From Coriobacteriia bacterium (GTDB taxonomy: Bacteria > Actinomycetota > Coriobacteriia > Anaerosomatales > Anaerosomataceae): 64,000 nt of DNA. The position numbers and the translations under genes were made by a program. Location: positions 124,001 to 188,000 of the forward strand of contig JAUSBY010000003.1 in assembly GCA_030651765.1 (NCBI GenBank). The letters are read 5' to 3'. The notes under the pieces were generated by a model. It saw only the letters and a program-made list of their open reading frames with translations. It had not been told where the DNA came from and made no database searches. This document shows positions 1 through 9,208 of the stretch, piece after piece (the stretch's first letter is position 1; each line of letters starts with the position of its first letter).

Positions 1-561
1 AGGCATCTGCTCTCTCTGGTGGATGAGATCCTGGATCTCTCAAAGATCGAGTCCGGGCAGACGACCCTGCAGCTTACGGAGTTCGGGCTCGCGGAGATCT
101 TCGCTGAGGTGGCTGGCGTCCTCGAGCCGCTTGCCGCCGAGAAGGGGCTGCGACTTGATGTCGTAGATGCGTGCGGGAGCCACGTGCGAATGACGTCGGA
201 CTACGTCAAGCTCAAGCACGTGTTGCTGAATCTCGGCGGCAATGCGGTGAAGTTCACGAGCGCCGGGCGGGTGCGTCTCTCGGCCATGCGCAGTGGTGAT
301 GATCGCCTGAGTCTTGCGGTGACCGACACGGGTCCGGGGATCCGGTCCGAGCATCTGGAGGGCATCTTCGTCCCGTTCGTGCAGGTGGGAAGCGCCGATG
401 TCCCAAGGCCCCCTGGGACGGGACTCGGGCTGACCATCTCTCGCGAGTTCGCGACGCTCCTCGGGGGCGAGTTGAGCGTTGCGAGCAAGGTGGGGTCGGG
501 GACCGAGTTCGTGCTCGATCTGCCGATCGCATACCCCGGGCCGCCGCAGCCGGCGCAGTAG
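1..561 (+). CDS. Sensor histidine kinase, C-terminal part (5' end outside window)
   Basis: Open from the first base, so this is the 3' part of a longer gene. What remains is the end of the dimerisation helix (LVDEILDLSKIESG) and a full HATPase_c domain: N box NLGGNAVKFT, G1 box DTGPGI, and G2 box GTGLGLTISREFA. It would autophosphorylate a histidine lying upstream of the window and pass phosphate to a response regulator that is not visible here. The catalytic part closely resembles the kinases at 6146-9208 and 13095-14858, so the three look like recent paralogs. The sensing domains cannot be seen, so the signal is unknown. The stop at 559-561 lies 26 bases from the end of the convergent hutG. 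Confidence 0.93.
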   Translation, partial: RHLLSLVDEILDLSKIESGQTTLQLTEFGLAEIFAEVAGVLEPLAAEKGLRLDVVDACGSHVRMTSDYVKLKHVLLNLGGNAVKFTSAGRVRLSAMRSGDDRLSLAVTDTGPGIRSEHLEGIFVPFVQVGSADVPRPPGTGLGLTISREFATLLGGELSVASKVGSGTEFVLDLPIAYPGPPQPAQ

Positions 562-587
562 GCGGGCCGTTACGGCGGTGCCCGGCG

Positions 588-1502
588 TCACCGCAGTGCG
601 AGCCCCGCCGCGACCTCGAGCACGATGAGAGCGGCGAGCCGCACAGTCCGTCCATCGGCGGCATCGGCCGTCGCGTCCACCTCGGTGATGTCGAGACCAC
701 GGACGCGGGGGTCGCGCGCGAACAGGCGCGCGAGCTGGCGGAGCTCATCTGCCGAGATGCCGCCGGGCGCCGAGGCGGGACATCCGGGCACCACAGCGCG
801 ATCGCATACGTCCACGTCGAGGTCGACGAAGACGGGACGCCCGCCGAGCCCTGCGATCTCGAGCGCGTGGGCGGCGATCTCGGTGACCGGGCGCGTGCGC
901 AACTCGCCGCGAGGGATGACCGTGATGCCGTACTCGCGCGCGCGCTTCGCGTAGACGGCCGAGTTGGCGAAGTCGGCGACGCCGATCTGCACGATGTGCG
1001 CACCTGGCAGTCCCGCTTCGACGAGGCGACGGATCGGAGAGCCGTTGGAGACGCCGTCGCGCAGGTCGTGGTGGGCGTCTACGGTGATGAGGCCCCACTC
1101 GGCGAGCGCATCGCCGGCAAGCCCGCGCATGAGCGAGTACGTGATGGAGTTGTCGCCGCCGATGCCGAGCACGAGCCGGAACCGCGCGGCGGCCGCGGCT
1201 ACCGCGGCGGCGACCCTGGCCTCGCCGTCCGGTCCGTCGGGCCCTTCGACGTCGCCGAGATCGATCGCGCGGACGGCCGACAGGTCGAGGTCCTCGCTTG
1301 CGGCGAAGAGCGAGTAGCGCGCGAGCGCCGTTCGGACCGCGGCGGGCGTCGCGTGTGCGCCCGTCAGCGAGATCGAGGTCTCGTGCGCGGGCACGCCGAG
1401 GAGGGCGAGGTCGCCCTCGGCGGTGCGCGGATCGTCCGGGGCGGCCAGCCACTCGGACGCTCTCGGCCAGTGTGGGTCGTGCGGTGTGCTCGATTCGGCC
1501 AC
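588..1502 (-). CDS. hutG: Formimidoylglutamase (arginase/ureohydrolase family)
   Basis: Probably hydrolyses N-formimino-L-glutamate to glutamate and formamide, the last step of histidine degradation. I chose GTG at 1502 because GGAAGG sits 8 bases upstream; it gives 304 residues, a normal family length, whereas the frame extends further upstream without family-like sequence. Manganese-site motifs are visible: DAHHD (142-146), DVDVCD (230-235) and DITEVD (271-276). The first ligand motif reads GGDNS (115-119) where arginases usually have GGDHS, so a normally metal-binding His is Asn. The substrate call rests on divergence from hutHUI across a 149-base gap; agmatinase or another ureohydrolase activity cannot be excluded from sequence alone. 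Confidence 0.82.
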   Translation of the reverse strand: MAESSTPHDPHWPRASEWLAAPDDPRTAEGDLALLGVPAHETSISLTGAHATPAAVRTALARYSLFAASEDLDLSAVRAIDLGDVEGPDGPDGEARVAAAVAAAAARFRLVLGIGGDNSITYSLMRGLAGDALAEWGLITVDAHHDLRDGVSNGSPIRRLVEAGLPGAHIVQIGVADFANSAVYAKRAREYGITVIPRGELRTRPVTEIAAHALEIAGLGGRPVFVDLDVDVCDRAVVPGCPASAPGGISADELRQLARLFARDPRVRGLDITEVDATADAADGRTVRLAALIVLEVAAGLALR

Positions 1503-1651
1503 GGTGTTCACCTTCCGTGCGCGCGGTATGGCGGGTGCCGCCACGGCGAATCGGGCAGATACTGAGCGTCGGGTGGTCACGTCGATCGCCCGGGCAGTGC
1601 GGCGTACCCTAGTGAGTGTTCCACACTTCGCGAGTGATGAGAGGCATGCGC

Positions 1652-3196
1652 ATGGAGGAATCACCGGCAGTCATGCTCGGCATGGGCCCGCCGACGATGG
1701 CAGACGTGGTCGCGGTCGCGCGTTCGGAAGCGAGGGTGGCGATCTCGGCCGAGGCAGAAGCAGCGATGGGGGAGTCGCGCACACACGTCGAGCGTCTGGC
1801 GGCTTCGGGCCAGCCCGTCTACGGGATCAGCACCGGTTTTGGCGCGCTCGCCACGAAGTACATCGAGCCGGACAGACGCCGGTCCTTGCAGCGCGCGCTC
1901 GTAGCCTCCCACGCGGCCGGGGCGGGAGCCGAGGTCGAGACCGAGGTCGTACGGGCGATGATGCTCCTGCGGCTGTCCACGCTGTGCACCGGGCGCACCG
2001 GCGTCCGTCCCGGCACGGCGCGCGCCTACGCGGCGCTGCTTAACGCGCACGTGACGCCGATCGTGCCCGAGTACGGATCGCTCGGCTGTTCGGGAGACCT
2101 GGCGCCGCTCGCGCACTGTGCGCTCGCGCTCATGGGCCGGGGCGAGGTCCGGGACTCCTCGGGCACGCGAACGTCTGCCGCAGATGCGCTTGCCGCGGCC
2201 GGGCTGAAGCCGGTCGAACTCGAGGCCAAGGAGGGTCTCGCGCTCATCAACGGCACCGACGGCATGCTCGGCATGCTCGTACTCGCCGCAACGGATCTGC
2301 GAGCGCTTCTCAAGGTGGCCGATATCGGCGCGGCGATGACCGTCGAGGCGCTTCTCGGCACGGATCGCGTGTATGCGGCCGATCTGCAGGCGCTCAGACC
2401 GCATCCGGGACAGGCGGCCTCGGCACGAAACCTGATGCGGGTGCTCGAGGGATCGCAGATCACCGCCTCGCATCGTACCGGCGACGCGCGCGTGCAAGAC
2501 GCGTACTCGCTTCGGTGCGCACCGCAGGTCGCGGGCGCGGTGCGCGACACGCTCGGCCATGCCGAGACGGTGGCGTTTCGCGAGATGGCCTCGGCGATCG
2601 ACAATCCGGTCGTCCTGCCCGACGGGCGAATCGAGAGTAACGGCAACTTCCACGGCGCGCCGGTGGCCTACGTGCTCGACTTCCTCGCGATCGTCGTCGC
2701 GGACCTGGCTTCGATCGCCGAGCGTCGCACCGACCGGATGCTCGACACGTCGCGCTCGGGCGGGCTGCCGCCGTTTCTCGCCGAGGACCCCGGCGTGGAC
2801 TCGGGCCACATGATCGCGCAGTACACGCAGGCCGGCATCGTGAGCGAGCTCAAGCGGCTGGCCGCACCGTCGAGCGTGGACTCGATCCCGTCTTCGGCGA
2901 TGCAGGAGGATCACGTGTCGATGGGCTGGAACGCGGCGCGCAAGCTCCGGCGGGCAGTCGACGGCCTCGAGATCGTTCTGGCGATCGAGGTGCTGGTGGC
3001 GGCGCGCGCGCTCGGGTTCCGCGTCCCGCTTGAGCCCGGCGCGGGTACCGCGGCCGCCAAGTCAGCGGTCGATGCGTGCCTCGCGCGCGTGGACGCGGGC
3101 CGTGAGCTTGCATCCGAGATCGAGGCGGTCCGCGCGCTGGTCGGCGACGGCGTCCTGATCTCGAGCGTCGAAGGCGTCGTCGGGTCGCTGGAGTGA
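1652..3196 (+). CDS. hutH: Histidine ammonia-lyase
   Basis: Deaminates L-histidine to trans-urocanate without external cofactor, using an autocatalytic MIO prosthetic group. The ATG at 1652 has GAGAGG about 7 bases upstream and gives 514 residues, the usual size; upstream in-frame ATGs are weaker. Family motifs are YGISTGFG near residue 57, the histidine-selective SHAAG near 87, and [14 protein letters not shown], which favours histidine over phenylalanine or tyrosine lyases. The MIO loop reads [14 protein letters not shown], so the triad is Cys146-Ser147-Gly148 instead of Ala-Ser-Gly; the Cys codon is TGT at 2087-2089. First gene of the hutHUI transcription unit, divergent from hutG. Confidence 0.95.
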   Translation: MEESPAVMLGMGPPTMADVVAVARSEARVAISAEAEAAMGESRTHVERLAASGQPVYGISTGFGALATKYIEPDRRRSLQRALVASHAAGAGAEVETEVVRAMMLLRLSTLCTGRTGVRPGTARAYAALLNAHVTPIVPEYGSLGCSGDLAPLAHCALALMGRGEVRDSSGTRTSAADALAAAGLKPVELEAKEGLALINGTDGMLGMLVLAATDLRALLKVADIGAAMTVEALLGTDRVYAADLQALRPHPGQAASARNLMRVLEGSQITASHRTGDARVQDAYSLRCAPQVAGAVRDTLGHAETVAFREMASAIDNPVVLPDGRIESNGNFHGAPVAYVLDFLAIVVADLASIAERRTDRMLDTSRSGGLPPFLAEDPGVDSGHMIAQYTQAGIVSELKRLAAPSSVDSIPSSAMQEDHVSMGWNAARKLRRAVDGLEIVLAIEVLVAARALGFRVPLEPGAGTAAAKSAVDACLARVDAGRELASEIEAVRALVGDGVLISSVEGVVGSLE

Positions 3197-3233
3197 TGAG
3201 CAGACCGTCCGCTACGAGAACGAGGGGGCCGCT

Positions 3234-4898
3234 ATGAGCACCGGGGCCCGTCCGGTCCGCGCTCCGCGGGGTACCGGGCTGAGCGCGCAGGGCTGGCAGC
3301 AGGAGGCCGCGCTGCGCATGCTGATGAACAACCTCGATCCGGACGTGGCAGAGCACCCGGACGAGCTCGTCGTCTACGGCGGCACCGGCAAGGCGGCCCG
3401 TGACTGGAAGAGCTTCGATGCGCTCGTGCGCACGCTGCGCACCCTGAAGGCCGACGAGACGATGCTCGTGCAGTCGGGCAGGCCCGTCGGCGTGATGCAG
3501 ACGCACGAGTGGGCGCCGAGGGTCCTCATCGCCAACAGCAACCTCGTACCCGACTGGGCGACCTGGCCGGAGTTCCGTCGGCTCGAGCAGCTCGGCCTTA
3601 CGATGTACGGCCAGATGACGGCGGGCTCGTGGATCTACATCGGTACGCAGGGCATCGTGCAGGGGACGTACGAGACGTTCTCGGCGATCGCCGAGAAACG
3701 TTTCGGCGGCACGCTTGCCGGCACGCTCACGGTGACCGGCGGGTGCGGCGGCATGGGCGGCGCCCAGCCGCTCGCCGTCACGATGAACGATGGCGTGGTG
3801 CTCGTGGTCGAGGTCGATGCGTCGCGCCTGGAACGGCGTGTCGCGACCCGCTACCTCGACGAGTGGACGGGCGATCTCGACGACGCGCTCGGGCGGGTGC
3901 TTGCCGCGAAGGCGGCAGGGCGTCCGCTCTCCGTCGGCCTGGAGGGCAACTGCGCCGGGGTGCTGCCGGAGATCCTGCGCCGCGGCATCGAGGTCGATAT
4001 CGTGACCGACCAGACCTCGGCGCACGATCCGCTGGCCTATGTGCCACTCGGCGTGAGTGTGGCCGAGTGGCACGAGTACGCGCGGCGCGCACCGGAGGAG
4101 TTCATCGACCGGGCGCGGACGTCGATGGCGGCTCACGTTGAGGCGATGGTCGGCTTCATGGAGGCCGGCGCCGAGGTCTTCGACTACGGCAACTCCATTC
4201 GCGCCGAGGCCGAACTAGGCGGGTATGCGCGCGGCTGGGAGTTCCCCGGGTTCGTTCCCGCGTACGTCAGGCCGCTGTTCTGCGAAGGCAAGGGACCGTT
4301 TCGCTGGGCGGCGCTCTCGGGAGATCCGGCCGACATCGCCGCAACCGATGAGGCGGTGCTCGAGCTCTTTCCGGAGAACGCGGCGCTCCACCGTTGGATC
4401 GGGCAGGCGCGCGAGAAGATCGCGTTCCAGGGGCTTCCCGCACGCATCTGCTGGCTCGGCTACGGCGAGCGTGATCGCGCAGGGCTGCGCTTCAACGAGA
4501 TGGTGGCCGATGGTCGCCTGAAGGCACCGATCGTCATCGGCCGCGACCACCTCGACTGCGGGAGCGTGGCAAGCCCCTACCGCGAGACCGAGGCGATGCT
4601 CGACGGAAGCGACGCGATCGCCGACTGGCCGGTGCTGAACGCGCTCGTGAACGTGGCCTCCGGCGCGTCGTGGGTGTCGTTCCACCACGGCGGAGGAGTC
4701 GGCATCGGCCGCTCGCTCCACGCCGGGCAGGTGAGCGTTGCCGATGGAACCCCGCTGGCGGCGGCCAAGCTCGCCCGCGTGCTCACCAACGATCCGGGCA
4801 CGGGCATCATCCGTCACGTGGACGCCGGCTACGACCGCGCGCTCGAGGTGGCCGGGGAGCGCGGCGTGCGCATCCCGATGCGGGAGGGCGACCGATGA
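3234..4898 (+). CDS. hutU: Urocanate hydratase (urocanase)
   Basis: Adds water to urocanate to give 4-imidazolone-5-propionate, with tightly bound NAD+ acting as electrophile. The 554-residue length is standard. Visible motifs include the N-terminal [32 protein letters not shown], the glycine-rich dinucleotide segment [11 protein letters not shown] near residue 165, the conserved [13 protein letters not shown] near 405 that carries the family's catalytic-region cysteine, and [20 protein letters not shown] at 3234 follows CGAGGGGG. It begins 37 bases after hutH and its stop overlaps the hutI start as ATGA, so it is translationally coupled in the hut operon. Confidence 0.97.
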   Translation: MSTGARPVRAPRGTGLSAQGWQQEAALRMLMNNLDPDVAEHPDELVVYGGTGKAARDWKSFDALVRTLRTLKADETMLVQSGRPVGVMQTHEWAPRVLIANSNLVPDWATWPEFRRLEQLGLTMYGQMTAGSWIYIGTQGIVQGTYETFSAIAEKRFGGTLAGTLTVTGGCGGMGGAQPLAVTMNDGVVLVVEVDASRLERRVATRYLDEWTGDLDDALGRVLAAKAAGRPLSVGLEGNCAGVLPEILRRGIEVDIVTDQTSAHDPLAYVPLGVSVAEWHEYARRAPEEFIDRARTSMAAHVEAMVGFMEAGAEVFDYGNSIRAEAELGGYARGWEFPGFVPAYVRPLFCEGKGPFRWAALSGDPADIAATDEAVLELFPENAALHRWIGQAREKIAFQGLPARICWLGYGERDRAGLRFNEMVADGRLKAPIVIGRDHLDCGSVASPYRETEAMLDGSDAIADWPVLNALVNVASGASWVSFHHGGGVGIGRSLHAGQVSVADGTPLAAAKLARVLTNDPGTGIIRHVDAGYDRALEVAGERGVRIPMREGDR

Positions 4899-6076
4899 AG
4901 ACGACGCTTATCACCGGCATCGGCGAACTCGTCACGGGCGACGCCTCGCTCGGTGACGGCAGCGCACTCGGCATCATCGCCGACGCTGCGCTCGTGATCG
5001 AGGGCGAGCGAATCGCGTGGGTGGGCTCAGCCGAGGCGGCTCCTGCGGCCGATGAGCGTGAGGACGCCGCCGGCCGGGCGGTCGTGCCCGGCTTCGTGGA
5101 CAGCCACACGCACCTCGTGTTCGCGGGTGAGCGCTCCGCCGAGTTCGCGGCGCGTGCGGCCGGTGAGCCCTACACCGGCGGCGGGATCATGACGACGGTG
5201 GCCGCCACCCGGGCGGCCTCAGCTGACGAACTGCGCGCACACACTCGCCGACTCGCCGACGAGACGCTTGCCCTCGGCACGACGACGATCGAGATCAAGA
5301 GCGGCTACGGACTCACCGTGGCCGACGAACTGAAGCTGCTCGAGGTCGCGGCCGAGTTCACTCCCGAGACGACCTTCCTCGGCGCGCACGTCGTACCCGC
5401 CGAGTACGTCGACGACCGAGCGGCGTACGTCGCGCTCGTCACGGGCGAGATGCTCGCGGCGTGCGCCCCGCTCGCGCGGTGGATCGACGTCTTCTGCGAT
5501 ACCGGCGCCTTCGACGAGGACGAGACGCGCGCGGTGCTCTCGGCGGGCGTTGGGGCCGGACTCATGCCGCGGCTGCACGGCAACCAGCTCGAGCACGGAC
5601 CCGGCGTGCGGCTGGCCGTGGAGTTCTCCGCGGCGAGCGTCGACCACTGCGCGTACCTGACCCGCGAGGATATCGATGCGCTGCGTGACTCGGGGGTCGT
5701 CGCGACACTTCTGCCCGGCGCGGATTTCTCGACGCGCGGGCCCTATCCCGACGCGCGCGCACTGCTCGATGCCGGGGTGACCGTTGCGCTTGCCACCGAC
5801 TGCAATCCGGGCTCGTCGTACGTGACCTCGGTGCCGCTCATGATCGCGCTCGCGGTGCGGGAGATGGGCATGACACCCGCCGAGGCGCTTCTCGCAGCCA
5901 CCGCTGGCGGCGCGGCTGCGCTACGCCGTGATGACATCGGCCGACTGTCACCCGGAGCGGCCGCGGATATCGTGCTGCTCGATGCTCCCAACCACGTCCA
6001 CCTTGCGTATCGCCCGGCTGGCCGGGTGGTCGCCGAGGTGTGGCGCCGCGGGGTGCGCATGCGGACGGCACGCTGA
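4895..6076 (+). CDS. hutI: Imidazolonepropionase
   Basis: Amidohydrolase-superfamily enzyme that opens 4-imidazolone-5-propionate to N-formimino-L-glutamate, the substrate of HutG. The start at 4895 overlaps the hutU stop by four bases, giving 393 residues. The metal site is intact: [16 protein letters not shown] carries the HxH pair, followed by EIKSGYGL, an [10 protein letters not shown] histidine motif, VDHCAYL, and the late Asp in [10 protein letters not shown]. Last gene of the hut transcription unit; the next gene has its own putative -10 box. No hut regulator or histidine transporter gene is adjacent. Confidence 0.96.
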   Translation: MKTTLITGIGELVTGDASLGDGSALGIIADAALVIEGERIAWVGSAEAAPAADEREDAAGRAVVPGFVDSHTHLVFAGERSAEFAARAAGEPYTGGGIMTTVAATRAASADELRAHTRRLADETLALGTTTIEIKSGYGLTVADELKLLEVAAEFTPETTFLGAHVVPAEYVDDRAAYVALVTGEMLAACAPLARWIDVFCDTGAFDEDETRAVLSAGVGAGLMPRLHGNQLEHGPGVRLAVEFSAASVDHCAYLTREDIDALRDSGVVATLLPGADFSTRGPYPDARALLDAGVTVALATDCNPGSSYVTSVPLMIALAVREMGMTPAEALLAATAGGAAALRRDDIGRLSPGAAADIVLLDAPNHVHLAYRPAGRVVAEVWRRGVRMRTAR

Positions 6077-6095
6077 GGGGGACTACCGGTCGGAG

Positions 6096-6101
6096 TATAA
6101 T
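6096..6101 (+). promoter_or_regulatory. Putative -10 box for the multi-PAS kinase
   Basis: A perfect TATAAT hexamer lies 45 bases before the GTG start of the following kinase and 20 bases after the hutI stop. No good -35 hexamer is visible at 16-18 bases upstream, so this is either an activator-dependent promoter or a chance match. Confidence 0.45.
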
Positions 6102-6145
6102 GTGACTCGCCTATCCGCAATCCCGCTCTAAGAGTCGAGGCACTG

Positions 6146-9100
6146 GTGACGGACGACGCCCGACACACGAAGCCGGACAGCGATGCGGACACGTCAACCC
6201 CCGGGAGCCTGCCGCGGGAGCGCACGCGGCTTACTCGCGCGGCAGCGGTCCTCGCCACCGTGGCGATCGTCGCTCTTCTCGTCGTTGGCGTCTGGGTGCA
6301 CCGGGACCAGGAGGCGGCGGTTCGGCGGCAGGCAGAGCGGGAACTCGAGACGATCGCGGCTCTCAAAGCCGAGCAGATCATCGAGTGGCGGGCCGACCGC
6401 CAGCTCGATGGCCACCGGATGTCCGAATCGCCGAGTATCGCCCTGTTCCTCACGCGATGGTTCGAGTCGCCCACTCCCGAAAACGAAGACGCGCTCAGGC
6501 GCCTGTTCGCATCGCTTAGGTACGGCGACCGGTATCGGGACGTGCTGCTCGTCGATGAGGCGGGCAATCTTCTCGTGCGTGCCGGCGAGGGTCCGGCGGC
6601 ACTGTCCGCCGAGACCGCCGCGAGCGCGGTCGTCGCATTCGGAGAGGAACGCACGGTTCTGAGCGATCTCTACGTCACGCCTGAGCATGCCGATGCCCGC
6701 ATCGATGTCATCACCCCGATGGCCGTGTCTCGCTCGGACGGCAGCACGACGAACGTCGCTATCGTGCTGCACGCGAGCGCCGCGGACTTCCTATATCCGC
6801 TCGTGGAGTCGTGGCCGACGTACAGTGAGACCGCCGAGATCCTACTGGTTGAACGCGAGGGCGATGGAGCGCTCGTCTTGAACCAGGCCCGGCACTCCAC
6901 CTCACCTGCCCGTTCCCTGCGCATCCCGCTCGCCCAAGACGGCATCACGGTGGTCAGGGCGCTCGGTGGTGAAGAGGGGGCGATCGAGGGCCTCAGCTAT
7001 GGCGGCCGCGAGGTGCTTGCGTACGTTGTCCCGATCCCCGGCTCGCCCTGGTTCATGCTCGCCGAGATCGAACGCACCGAGGCACTTGCCGCGTGGGAGG
7101 CCCGCGCGCGACTGATCGTCGCGTTCGTGCTGGTCCTCGTCGGTGCGATCGCGGTCGGCTTCTTCGCCATCCAGCGGGGTCTTCGCGCGCGCTACCTTGA
7201 GGGACTGCTGGCGGAGCAGCGCTCTCGCCGCGCCGCCGAGGAGCAGCTCGGTGTCACGCTGACGAGCGTCGGTGACGCCGTCATCTCCACCGATTCGCTG
7301 CTCGCCGTGGTGTTCATGAACCCCGTGGCCGAGACGCTCACGGGCTGGTCGCTCTCCGAGGCGCGGGGCAGACCGCTCCACGACGTCTTCGTCATCGTGG
7401 ATGAAGAGACAGGCGCGCCGGTGGAGAGTCCGGCGGTTCGCGTGCTGCTCGAGCATGCGATCGTGGGTCTGCCCCGGCACACGCTTCTCGTAGCTCGCGA
7501 CGGTACGACGCGGGCGATCGCCGACAGCGCCGCCCCGATCCGCGATGGCTCGGGCGAGATCACGGGTGTCGTCCTGGTCTTTCGTGACCAGACACAGGAG
7601 CGTGCGGCAGCCCGGGCGCTCGCTGCAAGCGAGCATCGGTTCCGTACTTTGGTCGAGGGAGCACCCGACGCCATCTTCGTGCAGGTCGGCGGGCGGTTCG
7701 CGTACATCAACGGTGCGATGCGCGACCTGCTCGGTGAGTCTTCGGCCGACGACCTCATCGGTCGCCCCGTGCTCGACTCTGTCCATCCGGACTGCCGGGC
7801 GCTTGCGGAAGAGCGGATGAGGTCTGTCAACGAAGACCGATCGCGCCAGGGCCTGAGCGACGTGGTGTTCCTTCGTGCCGACGGCAGCGGTGTGCCTGTG
7901 GAGACCTCCGGAGTGCCGATCGTCCACGAAGGCAGCAACGGCGCGCTCGTGTTCGTACGTGATGTCACGGCGAGAAGGCGCGCGGAGCAGGCGTTGCGCG
8001 AGAGCGAGGCGCGCCTGAGGACGCTGAGCGACAACATCCCCGACGGTTTCATCTACCAGCTCGATTTCGATGTGGCCGGGCGTACCCGCCGCCTCGTGCA
8101 TGTGAGCGCGGGCGTGGAGAGGATGCTCGAGATCCCGGTCGCAGAGGCGCTCGAGGACGTCGAGGTACTCTATGGTCAGGCTGTGGAAGGGGACCGGACG
8201 CTTCTCGACGTGCTCGAGCAGCGCGCATACGAGGCGCTGGAACCGTTCATGGCGGAGGTCAGCTATCGCACGCCGAGCGGCCGCGAGCGGTGGGCGCGCC
8301 TGTCGTCCGAGCCCAGACGGCTTGAGAACGGGCACGTCGTCTGGGACGGTGTAGCGATCGACATCACCGACCGCAAGCTGGCCGAGCAGGAGCTGGCCGG
8401 ACATCGGGACCATCTCGAAGAGCTGGTCGCCGAGCGAACCGCTGAGCTCACGCGGGCGAACGTGGCGCTTGAAGAGGCCACTCGCGCCAAGAGCGCGTTC
8501 CTGGCCAACATGAGCCACGAGCTTAGGACGCCCCTCAACTCCATAATCGGCTTCTCGGGACTGCTCGTGCAAGGACTCGTCGGCCCGCTGTCCGAGGAGC
8601 AACAGACTCAGATCGGCATGATCCACGCCTCGGGCAGACACCTCCTCGAACTTGTTGACGAGGTCCTGGATCTGGCCAAGATCGAATCCGGACGGACCGA
8701 GGTGCACCTCGACGAGTTCGATCCGGCGGCGGTGATGGCCGAGGTGGCGACCGCGCTCCAGCCGCTGGTCGCCGAGAAGGGCCTCGACCTGAGCACGGAG
8801 GTGCCGGACGCCGGGGTGTTGATGCTGTCGGACCCGGGCAAGCTCAAGCAGATCCTGCTGAACCTTGCCGGCAACGCGGTCAAGTTCACTGACTCGGGGC
8901 GCGTCGGGCTGGCCATGCAGGTCGTGGATGGCAGCGTCGAGTTCCGCGTGACCGACACCGGGCCGGGTATCGCGGCCGATCGTCTGGGCGACATCTTCGA
9001 GCCATTCACCCAGGTGGGAGCCGGCGCGGGCGGCTATGCGCCCGGCACGGGCCTCGGCCTCACCATCTCCAGGGAGTTCGCAGCGATGCTCGGCGGAGAG

Positions 9101-9208
9101 ATCACGGTGGTGAGCGAGGTGGGGGCGGGCTCGGAGTTCCTCCTTCACCTGCCGCAGGTGTACCCGGGGACTACGGGGCCCCCATCTCCGTCAGCATCTT
9201 CTGCGTGA
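6146..9208 (+). CDS. Membrane multi-PAS sensor histidine kinase
   Basis: A 1020-residue sensor kinase. Order: short charged N-terminus, TM1 about 30-50, an extracytoplasmic region of about 270 residues (possibly Cache-like), TM2 about 318-342, three PAS-type segments about 360-760, then HisKA with His791 in NMSHELRTPLN and a HATPase_c domain (NLAGNAVKFT, DTGPGI, GTGLGLTISREFA). GTG at 6146 has a weak TCGAGG upstream. No response regulator adjoins it, so partners are unknown. Its 3' end overlaps convergent ligD by 38 bases. The kinase core is strikingly similar to those at 1-561 and 13095-14858, including a shared IIGFSGLLVQG stretch with the latter. Confidence 0.93.
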   Translation: MTDDARHTKPDSDADTSTPGSLPRERTRLTRAAAVLATVAIVALLVVGVWVHRDQEAAVRRQAERELETIAALKAEQIIEWRADRQLDGHRMSESPSIALFLTRWFESPTPENEDALRRLFASLRYGDRYRDVLLVDEAGNLLVRAGEGPAALSAETAASAVVAFGEERTVLSDLYVTPEHADARIDVITPMAVSRSDGSTTNVAIVLHASAADFLYPLVESWPTYSETAEILLVEREGDGALVLNQARHSTSPARSLRIPLAQDGITVVRALGGEEGAIEGLSYGGREVLAYVVPIPGSPWFMLAEIERTEALAAWEARARLIVAFVLVLVGAIAVGFFAIQRGLRARYLEGLLAEQRSRRAAEEQLGVTLTSVGDAVISTDSLLAVVFMNPVAETLTGWSLSEARGRPLHDVFVIVDEETGAPVESPAVRVLLEHAIVGLPRHTLLVARDGTTRAIADSAAPIRDGSGEITGVVLVFRDQTQERAAARALAASEHRFRTLVEGAPDAIFVQVGGRFAYINGAMRDLLGESSADDLIGRPVLDSVHPDCRALAEERMRSVNEDRSRQGLSDVVFLRADGSGVPVETSGVPIVHEGSNGALVFVRDVTARRRAEQALRESEARLRTLSDNIPDGFIYQLDFDVAGRTRRLVHVSAGVERMLEIPVAEALEDVEVLYGQAVEGDRTLLDVLEQRAYEALEPFMAEVSYRTPSGRERWARLSSEPRRLENGHVVWDGVAIDITDRKLAEQELAGHRDHLEELVAERTAELTRANVALEEATRAKSAFLANMSHELRTPLNSIIGFSGLLVQGLVGPLSEEQQTQIGMIHASGRHLLELVDEVLDLAKIESGRTEVHLDEFDPAAVMAEVATALQPLVAEKGLDLSTEVPDAGVLMLSDPGKLKQILLNLAGNAVKFTDSGRVGLAMQVVDGSVEFRVTDTGPGIAADRLGDIFEPFTQVGAGAGGYAPGTGLGLTISREFAAMLGGEITVVSEVGAGSEFLLHLPQVYPGTTGPPSPSASSA

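Noticed and set aside
1503-1651. A hut operator in the hutG-hutH divergent region
   Set aside because: No convincing inverted repeat or promoter pair could be placed in the 149 bases.
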